The notes beneath the pieces were generated by a model, which searched no databases, was not told the origin of the DNA, and was given only the letters and a program-made list of their open reading frames with translations. This document shows, piece by piece, positions 41,346-48,628 of a stretch of 64,000 nt of DNA; the stretch's first letter is position 1, and every line of letters starts with the position of its first letter. The stretch comes from UBA1724 sp963621575 (GTDB taxonomy: Bacteria; Verrucomicrobiota; Lentisphaeria; Oligosphaerales; Oligosphaeraceae), in NCBI GenBank assembly GCA_963621575.1, contig CAVFEH010000008.1:15529-79528 (forward strand). The letters are read 5' to 3'. Position numbers and translations under genes: made by a program.

Positions 41346-42686
41346 CTACTCCTCCATGTTCGGTGGAACTGATGGATAGTCTATTCCCGCAAAGGTTTTT
41401 AGTATGGCCTCAAAGATTATTTTTGCGCCCCTGCACGGCACTGCCATTCCAATCTGCTTGCGGACGGATTCCTTTGAACCGTGGAACACATAAGTATCTG
41501 GGAAGGTCTGCAAACGCGCCCGCTCACGGTTGGTCAGCGCCCGTGGCTCGTAGTAGTGGTAGATATGCGTCCCGCCGCCGCCGGATCCCGTGACCGTGTA
41601 GGCCGGTTTTGCTGGGTCGAGGCGTTTGTAGATCTGGCTTATCTTCGCCCCCTTGACATGGAGTTCCAGTTCCGGCGGAAGTTTTGCTGTGAAGGCGTTC
41701 TCACCGGGACGGATGTATTTTAGGCGTTCCACCACCTGTGGGGATTGCCGGGTCAGTTCCGCATTCGGGGCTTCGCTGGGGATGGGCGGGTTCTCAAGCG
41801 CGGTGCGGCAGGAGTTGTCGATTCCGGCGAACGGTTCGGGGCTTGGAATCCTGAATTCGTAGGGCAGGTCGTCGCGGATGCCGACGATGATGATCCTGTG
41901 CCTGGCCTGCGGCACCCCGTATTGCTCGAACTTGTAGAGGTTGGGATAGAGGCGATAGCCGGCCTGCCTCATGTCCTCCAGAATCTTCTGGAATGCATTG
42001 CCCTCATTTGCCGACTTGAGACCACCGACGTTCTCCGCCAGGAACCACTGCGGTCGGTGGGATTTCAGTACGCTGACCCCGTAGCTGTAGAGCGGACCGT
42101 AAGTGCCCTCGAAGCCCTTCTGCTCCCCGACGACACTGAAGTCATTGCAGGGAAAACCGAAGGCCAGTGCATCGATAGGTGGCAATGCGCCAAGGTCAAG
42201 TTTCCTGACGTCTCCGCATATCACGGACTGCGGGCTTTCCGGGCAGATGTTGCGGCTGTAGGTTTCGCAGGTTTGCGCGTCGTAGTCATTGGCCCATTTG
42301 TGGTAGATTCTGTATTTCGGGTTTCCGATGTCGGCGTTGGTGGCTCCCCAGGCAAGCCCGCCTGGGCCGCAAAACAATTCGCCGAGGGCAAATCCTGGCT
42401 GGGGAGTGGATGCTTTATTGGCTTGAGGTGGACAGAGCACTTCTCCCTGATGAAACAGGGGCATCCGCTCCCTTTCCTCCGTTGCAACCGAGACTCGCTC
42501 CATGATGTCCCCGAAGTCACATTGAAGTGCGTCGCATATCTTGTTCAGCGTGTCCGTATTTACATTCTCGTTTCTGCCGAGTTTGGCCACGGACACGGAG
42601 CTGATGCCGGCGGCCATCTGCAGGTCGGACTTCTTCATGCTCTTGTCTATTAGAAGTTTCCAAAGTTTATTGTATGATACGCCCAT
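41346..42686 (-). CDS. C5-cytosine DNA methyltransferase with N-terminal Cro/C1 HTH
   Basis: A 446-residue fusion. Residues 8-62 (LWKLLIDKSMKKSDLQMAAG..., INxDTLNKIC-like VNTDTLNKICDAL) form an XRE-type helix-turn-helix. From about residue 100 comes the m5C methylase: motif I LGELFCGPGG, motif IV GFPCNDFSVVG (catalytic Cys180, with Asn where Gln is usual), motif VI ENVGG, motif VIII QARHRIIIVG, a target-recognition domain, and motifs IX-X near LTNRERARLQTFP and GMAVP. ATG 42686 has AAGGGG seven bases before it; a longer frame to 42887 has a non-family leader. The HTH could autoregulate the operon, as for SsoII-type methylases. Confidence 0.92.
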   Translation of the reverse strand: MGVSYNKLWKLLIDKSMKKSDLQMAAGISSVSVAKLGRNENVNTDTLNKICDALQCDFGDIMERVSVATEERERMPLFHQGEVLCPPQANKASTPQPGFALGELFCGPGGLAWGATNADIGNPKYRIYHKWANDYDAQTCETYSRNICPESPQSVICGDVRKLDLGALPPIDALAFGFPCNDFSVVGEQKGFEGTYGPLYSYGVSVLKSHRPQWFLAENVGGLKSANEGNAFQKILEDMRQAGYRLYPNLYKFEQYGVPQARHRIIIVGIRDDLPYEFRIPSPEPFAGIDNSCRTALENPPIPSEAPNAELTRQSPQVVERLKYIRPGENAFTAKLPPELELHVKGAKISQIYKRLDPAKPAYTVTGSGGGGTHIYHYYEPRALTNRERARLQTFPDTYVFHGSKESVRKQIGMAVPCRGAKIIFEAILKTFAGIDYPSVPPNMEE

Positions 42687-43119
42687 ATTTGAACCCCTTG
42701 ATGCTTCGTCAGACAGTCTGATGGTTTCTCCGTTGCCGTCCACACAATAGCACATTTTTGGAATGCTGCAATCATTTTTCTTTAATAGCACAAAAATATT
42801 CTTTTGACGTTTGACAAAATACGGCAAGGTGTGCACACATAGAGGCCAATCAGCTCCATCGGCATCGCTGAGTTTGCGGGTGCACATGGAATTCTGGTCG
42901 TTTTACGGGCGAGTCAAGCAGGGGATGCGTCCGCCTCACGCCAAGGGCACTGGCCCTCTGGCTAGCCTTACAGGGCTTCAGTGTATCAGCGCAACAGCCG
43001 AGGATGTGCAATTTGCCCGCTCGTTGCCTGGGTTGTTGCCTGTATTTCCTGCGGAATTGCCTGCAATGCGGGCATTTTTGTTGCGGTCAATATGCGTCTT
43101 CCCTCCCCCCCCCTTGAAT
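42687..43119. other. intergenic region at the right edge of the accessory island
   Basis: 433 bases, AT-rich near the methylase start (TTTGACGTTTGACAAAATACGG, 42802-42823, could hold its minus-strand control region). TTTGCCCGC near 43013 and GCGGGCATTTTTG near 43069 form a long-range inverted repeat that may help terminate transcription. No gene recognised. Confidence 0.4.
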
Positions 43120-45411
43120 CTATGCGAAGCCGATGGCGGTTTTGGGGGCGAAGGAGGAGTTTTCCTTTGCGGCGGCCTCCTGTTCCAGGGCGTCCAGCCG
43201 TTGGGTGTTGGTGACGTCTCCGCCGTAGTAGAAGAGGCTTTGGCGGACGGTGCGGAAGTCTCCCGGCGCCAGGTTCGGGATGTTTTGGAGCCGTTGGAGT
43301 TCCCCGGGGGCGAGGGTGGCATGGAACATCCTCTGGAAGAAGAGTTGCTTGCCGTCGTCGGTGAGGAAGTCGAATCGGAGTTTGAAGGTGAAGCGCCGCA
43401 TGGTGGCGGGGTCCAGGTTCTGGAGGAAGTTGGTTGCGCCGATCATGACGCCTTTGAAGTTCTCCATCTGGTGGAGCAGTTCGTTGACCTGGGTGACCTC
43501 CCAGGTGCGGCGGGCCCTTTCGCGGCTCTGGACCAGTCCGTCGATTTCGTCCAGGAAGAGGATCGCGTGTTCCGACTCGGCCTTCCGGAAGGCGCGGGCG
43601 ATGTTCTTTTCCGTTTCGCCGACATAACAGCCGAGGAGGTCGCTTCCCATGCAGACATTGATCTTGGTGTTCAGGACATGGCCGAGGTATTTGACGAATT
43701 CGGTCTTCCCGGTCCCGGGGGGTCCGGAGAGGAGGAGGTTCATGCGGGGCTGGTCTGGCTCCAGGCGGTCCTCCTTGCGGTTTTGGAAGGCGCGGATGGC
43801 CTCCACGATGCGTTCCAGCCGGAGGTCGCCCTGGATGTTCAGCCCCTCCAGGGAGTAGTCCTTGGAGGGCAGGAGCCGGTCGTCCTTCAGCTTGACCTCC
43901 AGCAATTCGCAGTGGGGCTTCATCAGCTTCTCCACCAGGGCCGGGACCTCGGATCTCCTGGGGCGCATTCCCTTCAGGTTCTCCAGGGTCTGGGAGATTC
44001 CGCCCGCGCTGACGGGGTACTTCGCGGAGAACTCCTCGATCTGGCGGGCGCTGACGAGGCGTGTCAGGCCCAGGCGGACCAGGTTGTTCCTCCAGATGCG
44101 CTTGCGCTGTTCGCAGTCCAGGGGCTCGAAGCAGATGGAGTAGTCGAAGCGCCGCCGGGAGGATTCGTCCAGACACGTGGCGGGGATGTTTGCAATCCAG
44201 ATGGTGGAGGCCTTCAGTTTGTCCAGCACGGAGTTGAGGAGGCCCTTGTCCCCCTGGGACGCGCCGCCGCCCCCGAAGAGCCAGGAGAAGAAGCCGCCGG
44301 AGGTCTGCAGCATTTTGTCGGCCTCGTCCACGATGATGAGGCTTTCCGCCGCAGGGATCATTCCGTCGCAGACCTCCAGGGCGCCGAAGCGGCATTCCGG
44401 GGAGCTGGAGACTCTTCCGGTGCGGTCGCAGGTGTCCTGCGCGATAAGGTAGCAGGTCCGTCCGACTTCCCGGGCCAGGGCCCGGGCGAAGCTGGTCTTG
44501 CCGGTGCCGGGGGCGCCGTAGAGGAGGATGTTCACCGGCTTGTCGCAGGAGGCCAGCATGCGCTTCAGGAGGCCGCCGTGCTTTTTCGCGAGCTCCTGGA
44601 AATCGCTCCAGGGGAGCGTCTCCCCGGTGTCCTTGGAGAAATAGCTGCTCGACAGGGGCTCCTCGGACATTCCGTTGAGGAATTCGCAGAGGTTTGGGAC
44701 CACGTCCAGGTCGTTGTCCAGGCATGGCAGTCGCCGGAGGGGCTGTTGGGGGGCCACGGCTTTGGCGAGTCTGGGTGCGGGAATTCCCAGGGCCTTGGCG
44801 AACAAGGGGAGGTTGTCGGCGAATCTTCCCCTGTCGTCGCACGGCCGCTCCAGGAGTTCCTCGTTGAAGGCCAGGGCGCACAGGAAGATGTCGATCTCCT
44901 CGTCGGAGAGCTTGAGGGTGCGCTGGAGCTCCTGGATTTTTCCGGGGAAGGGGTCGGATTCGTTGCCTTCACCCCAGGGATGGGCCAGGGCGTTCTCCAC
45001 CAGCCGGGGCAGGATTTCCCGCAGGACGGGGCGGGTTTCCTCGTTGTTCCAGAGCTCGCCGAGGCATTCGTGGGGGTCGTTCCGCATTTCCCGGGGGAGC
45101 GCGTCGTCGTCTTCCTGGTCCTGTTCGCGGTAGAAGCGGCTTCTGGAGTAATACAGGCAGCTGAGGCTCTTCTTGGGGAGGCGGTTCCGGAGGAGCTCCG
45201 GGAGCAGCTCCTTCGCGCCCTTGCATTCCAGGGGCAGGAAAAAGTCGTTGTCCTCGATGTCGACCGTGAGGTTGTTTACGATGTTCTGCAGGAAGGAGAG
45301 GATCTTCTTCTGCATCCAGGGGCTTTGATGGCAGGTGTAGCAGCAGCGCATATTGATTTTGAAGGGAGGGGTGTGGATATCTTTGTTCCGGTGTCTTGCA
45401 AAGGGAATCAT
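43120..45411 (-). CDS. tandem AAA+ ATPase of unknown role
   Basis: A 763-residue cytoplasmic protein. Residues 1-290 are a helical region without a motif I recognise (with CYTCHQSPW near 24). AAA module 1: Walker A GAPGTGKT (299-306), Walker B LIIVDEADK (358-366), arginine-rich SRRRFDY near 420. AAA module 2: Walker A GPPGTGKT (563-570), Walker B ILFLDEID (617-624), sensor IGATN and MRRFTFKLRF. Both modules look ATP-competent. FFSWLFGGGGASQGDKG (374-390) is an unusual insertion in module 1. It lies 192 bases after the sigma54 activator and on the same strand. The domain pair resembles Cdc48/SpoVK-like remodelling ATPases; substrate unknown. Confidence 0.82.
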   Translation of the reverse strand: MIPFARHRNKDIHTPPFKINMRCCYTCHQSPWMQKKILSFLQNIVNNLTVDIEDNDFFLPLECKGAKELLPELLRNRLPKKSLSCLYYSRSRFYREQDQEDDDALPREMRNDPHECLGELWNNEETRPVLREILPRLVENALAHPWGEGNESDPFPGKIQELQRTLKLSDEEIDIFLCALAFNEELLERPCDDRGRFADNLPLFAKALGIPAPRLAKAVAPQQPLRRLPCLDNDLDVVPNLCEFLNGMSEEPLSSSYFSKDTGETLPWSDFQELAKKHGGLLKRMLASCDKPVNILLYGAPGTGKTSFARALAREVGRTCYLIAQDTCDRTGRVSSSPECRFGALEVCDGMIPAAESLIIVDEADKMLQTSGGFFSWLFGGGGASQGDKGLLNSVLDKLKASTIWIANIPATCLDESSRRRFDYSICFEPLDCEQRKRIWRNNLVRLGLTRLVSARQIEEFSAKYPVSAGGISQTLENLKGMRPRRSEVPALVEKLMKPHCELLEVKLKDDRLLPSKDYSLEGLNIQGDLRLERIVEAIRAFQNRKEDRLEPDQPRMNLLLSGPPGTGKTEFVKYLGHVLNTKINVCMGSDLLGCYVGETEKNIARAFRKAESEHAILFLDEIDGLVQSRERARRTWEVTQVNELLHQMENFKGVMIGATNFLQNLDPATMRRFTFKLRFDFLTDDGKQLFFQRMFHATLAPGELQRLQNIPNLAPGDFRTVRQSLFYYGGDVTNTQRLDALEQEAAAKENSSFAPKTAIGFA

Positions 45412-45603
45412 AAGGGCGGATCCGGGGTTCTGATGGTCGTTGTATCTCCTTGGTTGTTCTGTTGTTGTGTGGTTATGTCGGCGGGGGATCGCCGGGGGTG
45501 TGCGGGGGCCGGACGGAGGCGGAATCCCCCCTTTCCCCCAGGATGCGGGTGCGGTTTTCCCCCCTCTCTTGCAGCCGGCAATGCGCCCCCTCGCGGCGCT
45601 TCC

Positions 45604-47091
45604 CTAATTGAGGTAGGATCTCATGGTGTTGCGGGAGATGTCGAGCTTTTCCGCGGCCTTGCTGATGTTGCGGCCGTATTTTTCATAGACGCGCCGGATG
45701 TGGAGTCTCGTCGCCTCCTTCAGGTTGTCGGGCAATTCCTCTGTTTCCTTTGCCGTCCCGTCCCCGGAATAGATTCCGGCGTTGAGCTTGCGGTGTTCCT
45801 GTATGAGCTGGTGGAAGTCGGTGGTGCCGAAGATCTCCGCCCGTTCCAGGAGGTTGTTGAGTTCCCGGACGTTTCCCGGAAAGTCGTAGGTCTCCAGGGC
45901 CTCGATCTGCTCCGGGGTGAGTCGCCTTCTGAGGTTGATGTGGGAACGGAAGTTTTGCGCCAGCAGCGCGATGTCCTCCTTGTGTTCGCGCAGGGGCGGC
46001 GTTTCGATCTGGACCACGCAGAGACGTTCGTAGAGGTCCAGGCGGAAGGCGCCCTCCCGGACCATGGCGGGCAGATTCCGGTTGGTGGCGGAGATGACCC
46101 GCACATCCACCTTGATCTCCTGCCCTTCGGCGCCCACGCGCCGGACGCGCCCCTCTTCCAGGACGCGCAGGAGGGTCCCCTGGGCGTCCTTGGGGAGTTC
46201 CCCGATCTCGTCCAGGAAGAGGGTGCCGCCGTTGGCCTGTTCGAACAATCCGGCATGCCGCTCTTGCGCGCCGGTGAAGGAACCCTTCTCGTGTCCCAGG
46301 AAGATGCTTTCCAGCAGTGTCGGGTTGACGCTGGCGCAGTTGAAGGCGACGAATTCCTGGTCTTTGCGGGGGGACTTGTTGTGGAGCAGCTGTGCCACGG
46401 ACTCCTTCCCGGTGCCGGATTCGCCCTGGATGAGCACCCGGACATGGTCGTGGTGGGCCACGAGGGAGATCTTGTCCTGCAGTTGCAGGATGGCGGCGCT
46501 CTTTCCGATGATCTCCCGGCAGCCGTAGCGCCGGTAGTGGGCCAGCATCTTCCGCTCGCCGTCGGTCCACCTGGATTCGGGGTCCAGGGCGGCGATGTGC
46601 CGGATGACTGCGGGGTAGGCCTCCTGGTCCTGGTAGTTGCGGTAGAAGTACCCGGCGGCGTCCAAAAGCCCGCAGTATTTGCGTCCCAGGGGCGTCCTGG
46701 CATCGCAGAGAGGCGCCATCTCCGAGGCGTCCAGGCCGTAGAATTCCGCCACGAGACCGGCGAGGTCGAGGTCGGCGTCAATGTGGGTCTCCAGATTCGC
46801 GCGGACTTCGTCGTCCAGTTCGCCGGGCATCTGGACGGTGCTGAACCAGGAGACAGGGACCTTTTTGCGTTTCAGGGCCGCCAGGGCCTTCCCCAGGCGC
46901 TTGACATCCCCCAGGAGGCTTACGCCCAGGATGACGATGCGCGAGTAGTTCCCCGGTTTTTCCAGGTATTCGGGGAGACGGCGCCTGCTCATGCCCAGGA
47001 TGTCCGCATTGTTGAAGTGGCGCAGCGCCAGGGCGGCGGCCAGGGCGTAGTCGTGGTAGAACCAGCCGGTTAGGATGAGGGTCTTTCCCAT
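45604..47091 (-). CDS. sigma54-dependent transcriptional activator with DHH-like N-terminal domain
   Basis: A 495-residue activator. The C-terminal part is a bacterial enhancer-binding protein: Walker A GESGTGKE (223-230), sigma54-contact loop GSFTGA (270-275), Walker B LFLDEIGE (291-298), and a Fis-type HTH at the end (ISKAAEKLDISRNTMRSYLN). The N-terminal 170 residues are not a receiver or GAF/PAS domain. They begin LILTGWFYHDYALAAALALR and continue with SRIVILGVSLLGD and KKVPVSWFS, which by eye resembles the first domain of DHH phosphoesterases with the acidic metal ligands replaced. It may bind a nucleotide or nucleic-acid signal. It lies six bases after the exonuclease gene. Confidence 0.85.
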   Translation of the reverse strand: MGKTLILTGWFYHDYALAAALALRHFNNADILGMSRRRLPEYLEKPGNYSRIVILGVSLLGDVKRLGKALAALKRKKVPVSWFSTVQMPGELDDEVRANLETHIDADLDLAGLVAEFYGLDASEMAPLCDARTPLGRKYCGLLDAAGYFYRNYQDQEAYPAVIRHIAALDPESRWTDGERKMLAHYRRYGCREIIGKSAAILQLQDKISLVAHHDHVRVLIQGESGTGKESVAQLLHNKSPRKDQEFVAFNCASVNPTLLESIFLGHEKGSFTGAQERHAGLFEQANGGTLFLDEIGELPKDAQGTLLRVLEEGRVRRVGAEGQEIKVDVRVISATNRNLPAMVREGAFRLDLYERLCVVQIETPPLREHKEDIALLAQNFRSHINLRRRLTPEQIEALETYDFPGNVRELNNLLERAEIFGTTDFHQLIQEHRKLNAGIYSGDGTAKETEELPDNLKEATRLHIRRVYEKYGRNISKAAEKLDISRNTMRSYLN

Positions 47092-47097
47092 GGATTG

Positions 47098-47640
47098 CTA
47101 TCTCCCCTGGATTGCGGAGTCGAAGTGTTTCCGGAGGTCGTCGGGCACGCCCATCTTCGCGGCGATGGCGGCGCAGGCTGCGGCGTCCTCCAGGGCGTTG
47201 TGGTGGCGGAACTGGATGCCGAAGCGCTCGGCCATGGCGTCCAGGGAGTGGGAGGGCATTTGGGGGAAGCGCCGGCGGCTGATGCGCACGCTGTCCACGT
47301 AGTCGAATTCCACGGGGGGAAGCCCGTAGAGGGCCAGCACGCTGCGCAGATGCCCCAGGTCGAAGGGGGCGTTGTGGATGACCACGCACTCCGCCGAGAG
47401 GAGCATCTCCCGCATGGCGGGCCATACCTCCGGGAATTCCGGGGAATGGCATACGTCCCGGTAGCGCAAGCCGTGGATCTCCGTGAAGTCCGGGCGCATC
47501 CAGCGGCAGCCCTTGTGGGGGAAGATCCGCCACTCCCGTCCTCCCGCCACCACGCCGTCCTCCACCAGCGCGCAGCCCGCCGCGCAAATGCTGCCCGAGG
47601 CGCTGTTGGCCGTCTCAAAATCAAGTCCCGCTAATCTCAT
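47098..47640 (-). CDS. DnaQ-like 3'-5' exonuclease (DEDDh)
   Basis: A 180-residue exonuclease of the DEDDh class. Exo I is GLDFETAN (Asp/Glu), Exo II is VVIHNAPFDLGHLR, Exo III is HHNALEDAAACA with the His and final Asp. It is stand-alone, lacking polymerase or helicase partners, and at 180 residues it is close to an isolated PolC/DnaQ exonuclease domain. AGGAGTGCC before ATG 47640 gives a good ribosome-binding site. A sigma54-type promoter lies 58 bases upstream and the activator gene follows after six bases, so the exonuclease appears to be under inducible control. Confidence 0.9.
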   Translation of the reverse strand: MRLAGLDFETANSASGSICAAGCALVEDGVVAGGREWRIFPHKGCRWMRPDFTEIHGLRYRDVCHSPEFPEVWPAMREMLLSAECVVIHNAPFDLGHLRSVLALYGLPPVEFDYVDSVRISRRRFPQMPSHSLDAMAERFGIQFRHHNALEDAAACAAIAAKMGVPDDLRKHFDSAIQGR

Positions 47641-47659
47641 GGCACTCCTGTTTCCGGCG

Positions 47660-47680
47660 ACTCCGGAACCACTCCGGAAC
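47660..47680 (-). repeat. tandem ACTCCGGAAC boxes in the exonuclease leader
   Basis: ACTCCGGAAC occurs at 47660-47669 and 47671-47680, an 11-base period, between the predicted sigma54 start site and the start codon. The TCCGGA core is palindromic. Confidence 0.6.
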
Positions 47681-47697
47681 GCCCACGACATAAAAAT

Positions 47698-47713
47698 AGC
47701 AAGGGAAATGCCA
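47698..47713 (-). promoter_or_regulatory. sigma54 promoter of the exonuclease-activator operon
   Basis: On the minus strand TGGCATTTCCCTTGCT matches the -24/-12 consensus TGGCAC-N5-TTGCW with the exact spacing and one deviation. Transcription should start near 47686, about 46 bases before the exonuclease ATG. The second gene of the operon is itself a sigma54 activator, consistent with autoactivation. Confidence 0.75.
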
Positions 47714-47722
47714 ATTGCTCAA

Positions 47723-48123
47723 AATATAGGCGAAACAAGGCGGAAAACCATGAGAAAGAGAGGGTTTTCTGGATGTTTTTGGAAGAATATTTGCCGGTGT
47801 GGTAAAAATGTTGCCAGTTGTGAAACCCAAAGCGGATGAGAGTCGCAAACAGGGCTGTTTTCATCCGAAAAGAGTTGAAAAAGGGGGGCACCAAATCAAA
47901 TCTCCCTCGAAAAATGCAGGGGAGAGACGCAAAAGTCGTTGGACTTTTGCGAGTGTGAAGGGATGCTTTTCATTCTTTCTCGTTGAAAAAGAACAGGAAA
48001 TGTCGGAAATCCCGGTTTCCGGGACGGCGGCACCGCCACGAAGCGGCTTCTGGCCTTGCCGGAAGGGGGGGGCGAAAAAGCATGCGGCGGTGGCAAGGCA
48101 CGGCGAATTGTCCGCCCGCCGGC
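47723..48123. other. AT-richer upstream region of the sigma54 operon, no gene seen
   Basis: About 400 bases of lower GC between the exonuclease promoter and the csoR promoter. Apart from the repeat at 47791-47822 it holds CAAAAGTCGTTGGACTTTTG (47930-47949), an imperfect hairpin with arms CAAAAGTC/GACTTTTG. Several short frames cross it on both strands but none has a family match or a ribosome-binding site. Confidence 0.45.
47791..47822 (-). repeat. candidate upstream activator sites
   Basis: TTGCCGGTGTGG (47791) and TTGCCAGTTGTG (47811) are direct repeats exactly 20 bases apart, 105-135 bases upstream of the predicted sigma54 start. This is the normal location and phasing for enhancer sites of sigma54 activators. 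Confidence 0.4.
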
Positions 48124-48153
48124 TTGAAACAAATACCCGTATGGGTATATATT
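48124..48153 (+). promoter_or_regulatory. csoR: csoR promoter with CsoR-type operator
   Basis: TTGAAA (48124-48129) and TATATT (48148-48153) with an 18-base spacer. The spacer is filled by ATACCCGTATGGGTAT (48133-48148), arms ATACCC/GGGTAT, like known CsoR operators. A closely related site lies before the P-type ATPase gene, so both are probably repressed by CsoR in the absence of metal. Confidence 0.7.
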
Positions 48154-48231
48154 GATGGCGTCGCCCGGGAAACGGTTTGGCGGATTTCGGGTTTGTGTCT
48201 GGCGTTTGGGGTTTCAGAAGGAGAGGATGTC

Positions 48232-48507
48232 ATGAAGAAGTGCATGAATTCGGAGAGTCTGCATCGCCGGTTGAAGAAGATCATCGGGCAGGTCCAGGCC
48301 ATTGACCGGATGATTGAGGAGGATGTCCCCTGCGAGGATGTCCTCTCCCAGATCAACGCGGCGAAGAGCGCCTTGCATGGCTGCGGCAAGGTTGTGCTGG
48401 AGGGGCACATCCGGCACTGTGTGCTGGACGGCATTCGGCACGGCGACGCCGACAAGACCATTGACGCCTTCACCAAGGCGGTGGAGCGTTTCGCGAACAT
48501 GAAGTAG
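48232..48507 (+). CDS. csoR: CsoR-family copper-sensing transcriptional repressor
   Basis: A 91-residue all-helical repressor of the CsoR/RcnR (DUF156) family. RLKKIIGQVQAIDRMIEED is the family signature. The Cu(I) ligands of CsoR (Cys-His-Cys) are present with the right spacing: Cys34, His59, Cys63 (25 and 4 residues apart). This spacing argues for Cu(I) rather than Ni/Co sensing, though other CsoR-like proteins (for example sulfide sensors) lack the His. AGGAGAGG precedes ATG 48232. The metal ATPase gene follows 121 bases later on the same strand. Confidence 0.92.
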   Translation: MKKCMNSESLHRRLKKIIGQVQAIDRMIEEDVPCEDVLSQINAAKSALHGCGKVVLEGHIRHCVLDGIRHGDADKTIDAFTKAVERFANMK

Positions 48508-48572
48508 CGGCCGCGCGCGTCTTGCGCGGAGCCGGGCGGACAAGGATGTTTTTTTTGTTGAGCAATAAACCT

Positions 48573-48588
48573 ATACAAGTATGGGTAT
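48573..48588 (+). promoter_or_regulatory. second CsoR-type operator, before the metal ATPase
   Basis: ATACAAGTATGGGTAT matches the csoR-promoter site in 14 of 16 positions. It is followed by TTGATGCCAATGCCCGTATA, which forms a further inverted repeat with it. Located 41-56 bases before the ATPase start. Confidence 0.6.
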
Positions 48589-48628
48589 TGATGCCAATGC
48601 CCGTATAAGCTTGAGGAGATTCCCTGCC

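Noticed and set aside
45412..45603. Second sigma54 promoter before the AAA ATPase gene
   Set aside because: The best candidate (GGCGCATTGCCGGC on the minus strand) has the GG/GC spacing but not the TTGC element; too weak to claim.
42811..47073. Very long open frame of about 1420 codons on the plus strand
   Set aside because: It is antisense to the AAA ATPase and sigma54 activator genes, whose proteins show clear motifs; high GC keeps the opposite strand free of stops. Its translation is Gly/Val/Glu-rich with no family features.
47637..47894. 85-codon minus-strand frame upstream of the exonuclease gene
   Set aside because: It covers the sigma54 promoter and leader, has no ribosome-binding site and no recognisable protein.
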